A DNA stretch of 5,926 nt from Fibrobacter sp. UBA1765 (GCA_002314675.1 DCGZ01000169.1:1015-6940); one strand, 5' to 3'. Shown: positions 1 through 5,839, counted from the stretch's first letter. The notes: generated by a model from the sequence alone, not told the origin. Numbers and translations are program-made.

Positions 1-57
1 GCGTTGCTCGTGATGACAGTTAAGAGAAAACAGAAGACCGGAAATTGTATTTTCCCA

Positions 58-87
58 TGTCATTGCGAACGTAGTGAAGCAATCCAG
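58..87 (+). repeat. dispersed CATTGCGA...GAAGCAATCC intergenic repeat
   Basis: The core is CATTGCGAACGTAGTGAAGC followed by AATCCAG. Read on the other strand it is GATTGCTTC-ACTACG-TTCGCAATGACA, which I recognise as a variant of a short repeat found between genes in many unrelated bacteria. Its ends (ATTGC and GCAAT) are inverted repeats. Bases 7-18 (CTCGTGATGACA) resemble the opposite-orientation end of another copy, matching the reverse complement of 58-69 (TGTCATTGCGAA) at 8 or 9 of the 12 aligned bases, so this may be one arm of an inverted pair cut by the window start. No gene is visible here. Function is unknown. Confidence 0.6.
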
Positions 88-100
88 AAAAAAGATGCAA

Positions 101-317
101 AACAGAGGACAGAAACTGATAACTAACAATTAATGACTAACAATTCTTTAGAGACTAGGTTCTAGAAACTAGAGACTAGAAACGCACATTTACATTCCCT
201 AACCTCTAGCCTCTAAATCCTAGATCCTTAAACTCACTCAGTCGACAGACGTCAGCCTACAGCCGACAACACGGAAATCAACATTCACTAACCCCTAGAT
301 CCTAGATCCTAAAAAAT
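101..317. repeat. gene-free heptamer-ladder region upstream of rseP
   Basis: This stretch has no plausible gene and shows strong 7-bp periodicity in several runs. Bases 150-184 repeat AGAGACT / AGAAACT units, for example at 150-156, 164-170 and 171-177. Bases 199-226 repeat CTAACCT, CTAGCCT, CTAAATC and CTAGATC. Bases 241-268 repeat units of the type GTCGACA / GCCGACA. Bases 297-310 hold AGATCCT twice. An 11-bp motif (ACTAACAATTA) recurs at a 14-bp step at 122 and 136. The runs do not share one strict phase: CTA anchors fall in different registers. The last run ends directly at the rseP ATG and leaves no recognisable Shine-Dalgarno sequence. I see no convincing promoter. Confidence 0.75.
238..270 (+). 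repeat. left copy of a 33-bp inverted repeat
   Basis: The first 23 bases, starting TCAGTCGACAGACGTCAGCC, are exactly reverse-complementary to the last 23 bases of the window. Over 33 bases the match is 30/33. The element is itself built from heptamers (GTCGACA, GACGTCA, GCCTACA, GCCGACA). It is probably one member of a dispersed repeat family and not a transposon end, because the genes it brackets are unrelated housekeeping genes and none encodes a transposase. Confidence 0.8.
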
Positions 318-1706
318 ATGCCCGATTTCTTGATAAACATTTTTATGATTGTGCTTGGGCTCATTGGCCTTAGCTTCTTGGTGTTCATTCATGAATTTGG
401 TCACTTTATTGTGGCCAAGTGGAACGGGGTGCGTGTCAAGGCGTTTTCAATCGGCTTTGGTCCAAAGATTTTGAAGTTCACAAAGGGTGAAACGACTTAT
501 TGTATTTCTGCAATACCTTTTGGTGGCTATGTAGCCATGGCGGGTGAGAACCCTGAAGGCGAAAAAGAGGGCGAACAGACGGATGACCTTGATGAACGTG
601 GTTTTGCAAATAAATCTGTTTGGGCTCGCATGGCTATTGCATTTGCCGGCCCGTTCGTGAATATTGTCTTTGCATTCTTTTTGCTCATGGGCCTTTACAT
701 GTGGGGCGTCGAGGAACCGATTTCTGATGACCTCATTGTTGGTTTTACTGTGCCTGGTGAACCAGCCGCCATTGCAGGCGTTTTGCCCGGGGACACGATT
801 GTTGCCGTTGACGGGGAACCGACAAAAGGCTGGGATGATTTCCGCGAGCGCATCGGCGTGAGTCTTGGCGCAAATGTCAAGTTCACCATTCATCGAGAAA
901 CCGGCTCTGTTGAATTGAATGTAGTTCCGCAGGAACTTGTAATACCTGCTCAGGATTCCAACAGCAGCCCGACCCCGATGGGCATTGGCGATGTTGGCGT
1001 CTATCCGCGCCACCGCGTTATAATTCGCGAAGATCCGATGCCGGGTTCCAATGCGCTTGCGGCTGGTATGAAAATGAATGATACGATTCTTGAAGTCAAT
1101 GGGCACAAGATCTCTCGCTACGATGAAGTTTCCAAAACGGTAAACGCTTCCGCTGGCGATACTGTCCATTTTAAGCTTTTGCGTGGTGCAGATACGTTAA
1201 CAAAGGTAATGGTTGCAAAGTGGAATGAAGAATACAAGCGCTACATGGTCGGCATTCAGCTTGGCTACGTGATGTTCAGCGAAACGCACATTGTGAGCCG
1301 CGGCCCTGTGGAAGCCTTCCAAAAATCCTGCGCAACAAGCTGGAAGCTTACAACAAGCGTGTTCCGCTATTTCAATCGCCTGTTCAAGGGCCAAGTCAAG
1401 GTTGATGCGTTTAGCGGCCCTGTAACAATTGTCGCTGCAATGGGCAATGTGTGGATGGCTGGCCTTGAAAAGTTCCTGATGTTCCTTGCGCTCATTAGCA
1501 TAAATCTTGGCGTGATGAACCTGTTGCCGCTCGCCGTGACTGACGGCGGCCTGATCATGTTCCTTTTCATCGAGAAGTTCCGTGGCAAGCCGTTATCTCA
1601 AAAGCACCAGGCAATCATCCAACGCATAGCCATGGCGTTCTTCTTGAGCTTCTTTATATTCGTGACATTCCTTGATTTGAGTAAGATCGGCTTGTTCCTG
1701 CGTTGA
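318..1706 (+). CDS. rseP: RIP metalloprotease RseP (site-2 protease)
   Basis: This is a zinc intramembrane protease that cuts transmembrane helices, classically anti-sigma factors and remnant signal peptides, within the inner membrane. The 462-residue product is close to the 450 of E. coli RseP. Visible features: the first membrane helix (about residues 5-30) carries the zinc site HEFGH at 25-29; PFGGYVAMAGE follows; a second helix (about 103-128) contains AGPFVN; two tandem PDZ domains lie at about 147-205 and 240-300; the C-terminal helices carry NLLPLAVTDGG (401-411), with D409 as the third zinc ligand. The usual family form is NLLPxPxLDGG, so A406 and T408 are mild departures. The ATG at 318 puts the HExxH within three residues of its position in E. 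coli, but it lacks a clear Shine-Dalgarno sequence and directly follows heptamer repeats. ATG 345 is a possible alternative start. Its substrate here is unknown. Confidence 0.95.
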   Translation: MPDFLINIFMIVLGLIGLSFLVFIHEFGHFIVAKWNGVRVKAFSIGFGPKILKFTKGETTYCISAIPFGGYVAMAGENPEGEKEGEQTDDLDERGFANKSVWARMAIAFAGPFVNIVFAFFLLMGLYMWGVEEPISDDLIVGFTVPGEPAAIAGVLPGDTIVAVDGEPTKGWDDFRERIGVSLGANVKFTIHRETGSVELNVVPQELVIPAQDSNSSPTPMGIGDVGVYPRHRVIIREDPMPGSNALAAGMKMNDTILEVNGHKISRYDEVSKTVNASAGDTVHFKLLRGADTLTKVMVAKWNEEYKRYMVGIQLGYVMFSETHIVSRGPVEAFQKSCATSWKLTTSVFRYFNRLFKGQVKVDAFSGPVTIVAAMGNVWMAGLEKFLMFLALISINLGVMNLLPLAVTDGGLIMFLFIEKFRGKPLSQKHQAIIQRIAMAFFLSFFIFVTFLDLSKIGLFLR

Positions 1707-1717
1707 TTTTTCCCCTG

Positions 1718-1723
1718 AAGGAG
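1718..1723 (+). promoter_or_regulatory. Shine-Dalgarno AAGGAG for the FISUMP lipoprotein
   Basis: AAGGAG lies 6 nt before ATG 1730. This fixes the lipoprotein start at that ATG and not at the in-frame TTG (1703) that overlaps the rseP stop codon. Its position 11 nt after rseP suggests translation from a shared transcript. Confidence 0.85.
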
Positions 1724-1729
1724 CTTTTT

Positions 1730-2752
1730 ATGGCATTCTTTAAGAAATCTTTTGTATTTGGGGTTATTTCATTTGCTGCCTTGGGTCTTGTGGCCTGTGA
1801 TGACAGCTCTTCTGCAAATGGACCTTCAGAGAATGAAAATCCTACTGAAGTGTCATCATCTTCAACAAAGGATTCTGGTTCTGTTGAAGACTCGTCATCC
1901 TCGGCCCCGACCGAGGATCTCGGCAGTTCTTCCAGCGTCAAGGCCACTGAACAGGTTGATGGTTCTTCTTCCAGTGTCACCTCGAGCGGAGGCAGCGCCG
2001 GAGTCGAAGGATCTTCCTCCTCCAGTGTCATCCTGAGCTCATCGAGCGAAGAATCTAGCATCAAGGACGGCAGCGAATACAATGCTTCCGCAAATACCCT
2101 TACAGATCTTCGCGACGGTCAGGTCTACAAGACCGTCACCATCGGCACACAGACCTGGATGGCGGAGAACTTGAACTACGCTTATATCGGCGTGAAGTTC
2201 AACTATAACGGCAACACCTCCGACTCCACCAGCTGGTGCTACGACAATGACCCTGCTAACTGCGAAAAGTATGGTCGCCTTTATACCTGGAGTGCAGTGA
2301 TGGATAGCGCGGCCCAGTTCAGTGTAAACGCTGGAACCAAGTGTGGCTATGACAAGACCTGTACCCCAAACAACCCGCACCGAGGCATTTGCCCTGAAGG
2401 TTGGCATGTGCCGACGAAGGAAGAGTACGATACCCTGTATACATTCATTGGAGGAGAATCCACTGCCGGAAACACTGCCGGAAAGCTGTTAAAATCTACA
2501 ACCGGCTGGAAAGATTATAACGGCAAGATCGGTAACGGGATTGACAGTTATGGTTTCTCGGTGCTCCCCGCCGGTCACAGGGACGACTATGGCTATTTCC
2601 GCAATGAGGGTGCCGACGCCGGCTTGTGGAGTGCCTCTGAGTACAGTAGCGACAACGCGTGGTACCTAAGCTTCTTCTTCTTTTACGGCTCCGCGGACCA
2701 GTACACCATGGGTAAGTGCTACGGTTTTAGTTTGCGTTGCCTCAAGGACTAA
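1730..2752 (+). CDS. FISUMP-domain lipoprotein
   Basis: This 340-residue protein is a predicted lipoprotein. It has a lysine-containing start (MAFFKK), a hydrophobic stretch, and the lipobox LVAC at 20-23, so C23 should be lipidated after signal peptidase II cleavage. Asp-Asp follows the cysteine. Residues about 26-115 form a low-complexity linker with repeated SSSS blocks and acidic residues, typical of Fibrobacter surface proteins. From about residue 125 to the end is a FISUMP domain: it opens LTDLRDGQVYKTVTIGTQTW (W143), continues MAENLNY, WCYD, GRLYTW, GICPEGWHVPTKEE, GFSVLPAGHRD and LWSASEYS, and ends RCLKD. Several cysteines could form disulfides. The biochemical role of FISUMP proteins is not established; surface display is inferred. 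It lies 23 bp after rseP and is followed by a terminator. Confidence 0.93.
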   Translation: MAFFKKSFVFGVISFAALGLVACDDSSSANGPSENENPTEVSSSSTKDSGSVEDSSSSAPTEDLGSSSSVKATEQVDGSSSSVTSSGGSAGVEGSSSSSVILSSSSEESSIKDGSEYNASANTLTDLRDGQVYKTVTIGTQTWMAENLNYAYIGVKFNYNGNTSDSTSWCYDNDPANCEKYGRLYTWSAVMDSAAQFSVNAGTKCGYDKTCTPNNPHRGICPEGWHVPTKEEYDTLYTFIGGESTAGNTAGKLLKSTTGWKDYNGKIGNGIDSYGFSVLPAGHRDDYGYFRNEGADAGLWSASEYSSDNAWYLSFFFFYGSADQYTMGKCYGFSLRCLKD

Positions 2753-2768
2753 AGCAAAAACTTATAAC

Positions 2769-2836
2769 CGAGTCAGAACTTAGGTAAACCCCAACAGGCC
2801 GCCAAGCCGCAAGGCAAGGCGACTCGATTTTTTTTT
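2769..2836 (+). terminator. probable intrinsic terminator after the FISUMP gene
   Basis: A compact hairpin at 2800-2821 pairs CGCC with GGCG and, inside an AA/AA internal loop, GCC with GGC around a GCAA tetraloop. Nine Ts follow at 2828-2836. A second potential stem, CGAGTC (2769-2774) with GACTCG (2821-2826), would enclose this hairpin and end right against the T tract, sharing base 2821. The position 17 bp after the lipoprotein stop fits termination of the rseP-lipoprotein unit. Confidence 0.65.
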
Positions 2837-2964
2837 GCAATTTGCTTTAAATGTCATCTTTTGTCATTTAACTAATTCTAAATTAAACCCCTTGCGAATC
2901 CATCGCACAAACCTAACACAACATGCCTTGCAGTTTCCGCTTGTTTGCAAGGAAAGGAAAATCT
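2837..2964 (+). other. AT-rich leader of the Rpn-family gene
   Basis: This gap holds a direct repeat, TGTCAT at 2852-2857 and 2862-2867, with a 10-bp step (one helical turn). TTGTCA (2861-2866) resembles a -35 element, but the hexamer 17 bp downstream (TAAACC) is a poor -10, so no promoter is called. AAAGGA at 2953-2958, 6 nt before ATG 2965, is a good Shine-Dalgarno sequence and decides the start of the next gene. Confidence 0.35.
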
Positions 2965-3897
2965 ATGAACACGAAAGACCACGACGGTATTTTCAAGACC
3001 GCCTTCAGGGAACCCAAACGCGCAGCCTCGCTGCTTAAGCTTGCCGCAAAGAAAAACAAGAGCCTTGCTCGATTTTTGCAAGTGGTTGACCTCAAGACCA
3101 TGCGTGCAGAACGCAGCGAAACAAACCGACAAGGCCTCAAAGGTTCTGCAGATTTGGCCTTCTCACTTAAAATCAAGAATTCAAAGAACAAAGCCAAACT
3201 GGTTGTTGGCCTTGTTCTAGAGCACAAGTCGTACCCCGATAACGAAGTGGTCTCCCAGCTGGAGCATTACTTTTATGAACTGTTCCGCCTCAGTCGTCCC
3301 GACTGCCCAATGGTCGCGGTAATTGTTTATAACGGCGAAATCAAATGGAACCCGCTCAAGGCGAAACTTTACGCCAAGTACCCGGAGTATTTCCACGACA
3401 TCGGCTATCCCTTCAAAATCGAGATGATCAATGTCGGCAACGAGGTCGGGAACATAGACTTCAACCAGCTTAATCCATACGTTTCGCTAGCCCTTGTAGC
3501 CATGAAGTATGTGTTCAATGCCGAAAAGTACAAGCCACTCATGGACAAGGCCATGGCATATTTTCTTGACCCGAAAAACAAAATTGACGATAGCTTTATT
3601 CAAGAAGTTTTACTATACTTAGGGGAGGAAACATCTTCGGAATACAGGGAGGCTATCATGGACCGTCCAGAAATCATGGCAGAACGCAAGCGCAGCGGCT
3701 TTGTGTCTGTTGCCGATGTAATCCGTGCCGAAGGTCGTGAAGAGGGCCTTGTGAAGGGTGAAGAAATCGGTTTGGCTAAAGGCTTTGTAAAGCTTGTGCA
3801 ATCAGCCAAGAACTTCCTTGCCATGGGCCTTTCCGTGGAACAGGTTTCCAAGGGCACAGGCCTTTCTATCGCAGAAATCCAGAAGCATTGCATGTAG
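2965..3897 (+). CDS. Rpn/YhgA-family PD-(D/E)XK nuclease (transposase_31-like)
   Basis: The 310-residue product belongs to the Rpn (recombination-promoting nuclease) family, DNA endonucleases once annotated as putative transposases. The N-terminus has the family pattern HDGIFKTAFREPKRAASLL (residues 6-24). The nuclease core is visible as D63 (ADLAF) followed on the next strand by E86-H-K88 (LVLEHKS), with Q98 on the following helix (SQLEHY). The C-terminal part holds charged glycine-spaced repeats (EGREEGLVKGEEIGLAKG, 256-273) and a helix-turn-helix-like tail (FLAMGLSVEQVSKGTGLSIA, 284-303), also typical of the family. An in-frame ATG at 2923 would add 14 residues, but ATG 2965 has the ribosome binding site and matches the family N-terminus. 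The gene stands alone between a terminator and purD. The core looks intact. E. coli Rpn proteins act in recombination and phage defence; a role here is inferred. Confidence 0.9.
   Translation: MNTKDHDGIFKTAFREPKRAASLLKLAAKKNKSLARFLQVVDLKTMRAERSETNRQGLKGSADLAFSLKIKNSKNKAKLVVGLVLEHKSYPDNEVVSQLEHYFYELFRLSRPDCPMVAVIVYNGEIKWNPLKAKLYAKYPEYFHDIGYPFKIEMINVGNEVGNIDFNQLNPYVSLALVAMKYVFNAEKYKPLMDKAMAYFLDPKNKIDDSFIQEVLLYLGEETSSEYREAIMDRPEIMAERKRSGFVSVADVIRAEGREEGLVKGEEIGLAKGFVKLVQSAKNFLAMGLSVEQVSKGTGLSIAEIQKHCM
3647..3652 (+). promoter_or_regulatory. internal Shine-Dalgarno GGGAGG inside the Rpn gene
   Basis: GGGAGG lies 5 nt before an in-frame ATG at 3658 (Met232 of the full protein). Its match to the anti-Shine-Dalgarno sequence is at least as good as that of the gene's own start. 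A -10-like TATACT sits at 3614-3619, but no well-spaced -35 was found. Confidence 0.5.
3658..3897 (+). CDS. candidate internal C-terminal product of the Rpn gene (RpnS-like)
   Basis: Starting at ATG 3658 in the same frame as the full gene would yield a 79-residue protein (residues 232-310). It lacks the nuclease core and contains the charged repeats and the helix-turn-helix-like tail. In E. coli, Rpn genes are known to make a small C-terminal protein from an internal start that inhibits the toxic full-length nuclease. The strong internal Shine-Dalgarno sequence makes the same arrangement plausible here. It is inferred only from position and ribosome binding site; expression and inhibition cannot be seen from sequence. 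Confidence 0.45.
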   Translation: MDRPEIMAERKRSGFVSVADVIRAEGREEGLVKGEEIGLAKGFVKLVQSAKNFLAMGLSVEQVSKGTGLSIAEIQKHCM

Positions 3898-3926
3898 AAC
3901 TGTTCCTTAGTGTAGTGTCATTTTTG

Positions 3927-3952
3927 GCAATGGCGCTACGCTTGCATTAACT
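3927..3952 (-). repeat. degenerate relic of the CATTGCGA-type repeat
   Basis: Bases 3935-3952 (CGCTACGCTTGCATTAAC) match 15 of 18 bases of the common form of the repeat (CGCTACGCTCGCAATGAC) and 13 of 18 of the copy at 58-87, in opposite orientation to that copy. Bases 3927-3945 can fold as a 7-bp bulged hairpin (GCAA/TTGC plus GCG/CGC). There is no T tract directly after it, so I do not call a terminator. Confidence 0.3.
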
Positions 3953-4021
3953 TTCTCCATAGCTTTTTTCTACTTTTTACCCATAAACTATTTTGTGGGC
4001 GTAAGTCTTGATTCGAAAACA

Positions 4022-4056
4022 TCTCTCGTCTTTCGTCTCTAGTCTCTCGTCTAAAG
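4022..4056 (+). repeat. heptamer ladder upstream of purD
   Basis: Five consecutive 7-bp units of the form TCTCTCG / TCTTTCG / TCTCTAG occupy this stretch and end 14 bp before the purD ATG. AGAGG (4061-4065) then serves as a plausible ribosome binding site 5 nt before the ATG. The units resemble the reverse complement of the AGAGACT units ahead of rseP. The rest of the gap (3898-4021) shows no gene and no clear promoter. Confidence 0.75.
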
Positions 4057-4070
4057 TTCCAGAGGTATTT

Positions 4071-5354
4071 ATGAAGATTCTCGTAGTCGGTAGCGGTGGC
4101 CGTGAACATGCAATCGCCCTCGCTGTAAGCAAGTCTCCAAAGTGCAGTGAACTCATTTGCGCTCCAGGTAACCCAGGCATGGCAAACCTTGGCAAGTGCT
4201 TCCCTGTAGATGTCGCTGACCCAAAGGCAATCGCAGACCTCGCCCAGGCAGAACATGTTGACCTTGCAATCATTGGCCCAGAAATTCCGCTCGTCGCTGG
4301 CGTTGTTGACGAATTCCGCGCTCGTGGCCTTCGCGCATTCGGCCCGACTGCAGGCGCAGCTGCTCTTGAAGGTAGCAAGGCATTCAGTAAGGACATTATG
4401 AAAAAGTATAATGTCCCGACAGCTGCCTACGAAACATTTACCGACCTCGCTTCTGCAAAGAAGTTCCTTGCAGAACACCCGGCTCCGATCGTTGTAAAGG
4501 CAAGTGGCCTTGCAGCAGGTAAGGGTGCCGTTGTTTGCATGACAGACGCAGAAGCAAACGAAGCCATCGAAGAAATGCTTGGTGAAAAGGCAATCTTTGG
4601 TGAAAGCGGCAAGACCGTTGTTATCGAAGAATTCATGGAAGGCGAAGAAGCTTCCATCTTTGTTGTTTGCGATGGCAAGGACTATGTGATTTTGACATCT
4701 GCCCAGGACCACAAGCGCGTCTTTGACGACGACAAGGGCCCGAACACTGGTGGCATGGGTGCTTACGCTCCGGCTCCGGTTGTAACAGACGAATTGCTTG
4801 CCGAAGTCAAGGCAAAGATCATTGAACCGACCCTCAAGGGCATGGCCGCAGAAGGCAAGCCTTACACTGGCGTTCTCTACGTAGGTATCATGGTAACGAG
4901 CAAGGGCCCGAAGGTCGTGGAATACAACTGTCGCCTTGGTGACCCGGAATGCCAGATTGTTTTGCCGCTTTACGACGGCGACGTTCTTGAATTGTTCGAT
5001 GCTGCCGAAAAGGGCGAAATCGCAAAGCTTGGTACACCGAAGCCGCCTAAGGGCAGCGCTGCAATCATCGTTCTTGCTAGTGCAGGTTACCCGGGCTCCT
5101 ACGAAAAGGGCAAGGTGGTAACAGGCATTGACGCTGCCGAAGCAAAGGGCGTTTCTGTGCTCCACGCTGGCACCAAGATGGCCGACGGCAAGCTCGTTAC
5201 AAACGGCGGCCGCGTGTTTGGCGTTGTCGCAAGTGGAGCAACTCTCCAGGACGCACTTGACACTGCTTATGCAGGCGCTGCAGAAGTGAAGTTCGACGGC
5301 GTGTTCTACCGCAAGGACATTGGTAAGAAGGGCCTTGCCCGTTTGGCAAAGTAA
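4071..5354 (+). CDS. purD: phosphoribosylamine--glycine ligase (GAR synthetase)
   Basis: PurD joins glycine to 5-phosphoribosylamine using ATP, giving glycinamide ribonucleotide, the second step of cytosolic de novo purine synthesis. The 427-residue length is normal for the single-function bacterial enzyme. The N-terminal nucleotide-fold domain opens MKILVVGSGGREHAIA and contains APGNPGM. An ATP-grasp domain runs from about GSKAFSK (101-107) through VVKASGLAAGKG (141-152), QDHKRVFDDDKGPNTGGMGA and VEYNCRLGDPEC (283-294), with E284 and N286 in the usual metal-binding positions. A C-terminal GARS domain follows. The frame is open upstream to TTG 4008, but the extra 21 residues come from heptamer repeat, and ATG 4071 matches the family start. 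purE follows after 8 bp, so the two form an operon. Confidence 0.97.
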   Translation: MKILVVGSGGREHAIALAVSKSPKCSELICAPGNPGMANLGKCFPVDVADPKAIADLAQAEHVDLAIIGPEIPLVAGVVDEFRARGLRAFGPTAGAAALEGSKAFSKDIMKKYNVPTAAYETFTDLASAKKFLAEHPAPIVVKASGLAAGKGAVVCMTDAEANEAIEEMLGEKAIFGESGKTVVIEEFMEGEEASIFVVCDGKDYVILTSAQDHKRVFDDDKGPNTGGMGAYAPAPVVTDELLAEVKAKIIEPTLKGMAAEGKPYTGVLYVGIMVTSKGPKVVEYNCRLGDPECQIVLPLYDGDVLELFDAAEKGEIAKLGTPKPPKGSAAIIVLASAGYPGSYEKGKVVTGIDAAEAKGVSVLHAGTKMADGKLVTNGGRVFGVVASGATLQDALDTAYAGAAEVKFDGVFYRKDIGKKGLARLAK

Positions 5355-5362
5355 GAGGCTTT

Positions 5363-5839
5363 ATGTTTAACTATACAGAAAATGCTAAGGTCGGCATTGT
5401 AGCCGGCAGCAAGAGCGACCAGGAAGTGGTCGATAAAATTACGGCTGTGCTCGATGAATTCGGCATCGCATGGGAATTCAACATTTTGAGCGCTCACCGC
5501 ACTCCGATGAAGACCGCCAAGTATGCTCGTGAAGCTGCTGGCCGTGGCCTTCAGGTTTTGATAGGCGTCGCAGGCCTTGCTGCAGCCCTCCCGGGCGTGC
5601 TCGCTGGCCACACGATTCTCCCGGTCATTGGTCTGCCTTGCGCAGGCGGCCCGCTCAATGGCGTGGACGCACTCCACTCCATCGTGCAGATGCCTCCAGG
5701 AATTCCTGTTGCAACTGTCGGCATCGGCAACGGCAAGAATGCCGGTTACCTGGCCGCCCACATTGTTGGCATTTCTGACCCTGCAGTTCGCGAGAAGCTC
5801 GTTGCATACCGCAAGAGCCTCGGCGACATTGAAGAGTAG
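5363..5839 (+). CDS. purE: N5-carboxyaminoimidazole ribonucleotide mutase, class I-like PurE
   Basis: PurE moves the carboxyl group of N5-CAIR to make CAIR in de novo purine synthesis; class II relatives instead carboxylate AIR directly. The 158-residue chain shows VGIVAGSKSD (10-19) at the phosphate-binding site, SAHRTP (43-48) with the catalytic H45, and IVQMPPGIPVATVGIG near the C-terminus, which fits class I. One oddity: the E. coli segment GGAAHLPG (71-78) reads GLAAALPG here at the same numbering, so H75 is Ala and G72 is Leu. I cannot tell how common this is among related PurE proteins. The gene has an AGAGG ribosome binding site (5354-5358) and starts 8 bp after purD, implying joint transcription and translation. 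Confidence 0.95.
   Translation: MFNYTENAKVGIVAGSKSDQEVVDKITAVLDEFGIAWEFNILSAHRTPMKTAKYAREAAGRGLQVLIGVAGLAAALPGVLAGHTILPVIGLPCAGGPLNGVDALHSIVQMPPGIPVATVGIGNGKNAGYLAAHIVGISDPAVREKLVAYRKSLGDIEE

Noticed and set aside
101..317. A single unbroken heptamer register from 101 to the rseP ATG
   Set aside because: The region can be cut into 31 heptamers, but CTA anchors sit in different phases (155 and 295 agree, 199 and 123 do not), so only separate runs are supported.
101..317. CRISPR array
   Set aside because: The repeats are 7 bp, degenerate and without spacers of constant length; no cas gene is present.
447..1169. 240-codon open frame on the minus strand
   Set aside because: Antisense to rseP, with no family resemblance in its translation.
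1654..2082. Acidic 142-codon open frame on the minus strand
   Set aside because: Its Glu/Asp/Ser-rich sequence is the mirror of the serine-linker codons of the lipoprotein.
2923..2964. Upstream ATG start for the Rpn-family gene
   Set aside because: The 14 added residues do not look like the family. ATG 2965 has AAAGGA at 6 nt.
4008..4070. Upstream TTG start for purD
   Set aside because: The extra residues are translated heptamer repeat. ATG 4071 gives the conserved MKILVVGSGGREHA start and has an AGAGG site.
3936..5165. 409-codon open frame on the minus strand
   Set aside because: It lies wholly opposite purD, which is unmistakable. The translation is Cys- and Phe-rich with no recognisable domain, as expected from reading AAG/GCA/GAA-rich codons backwards.
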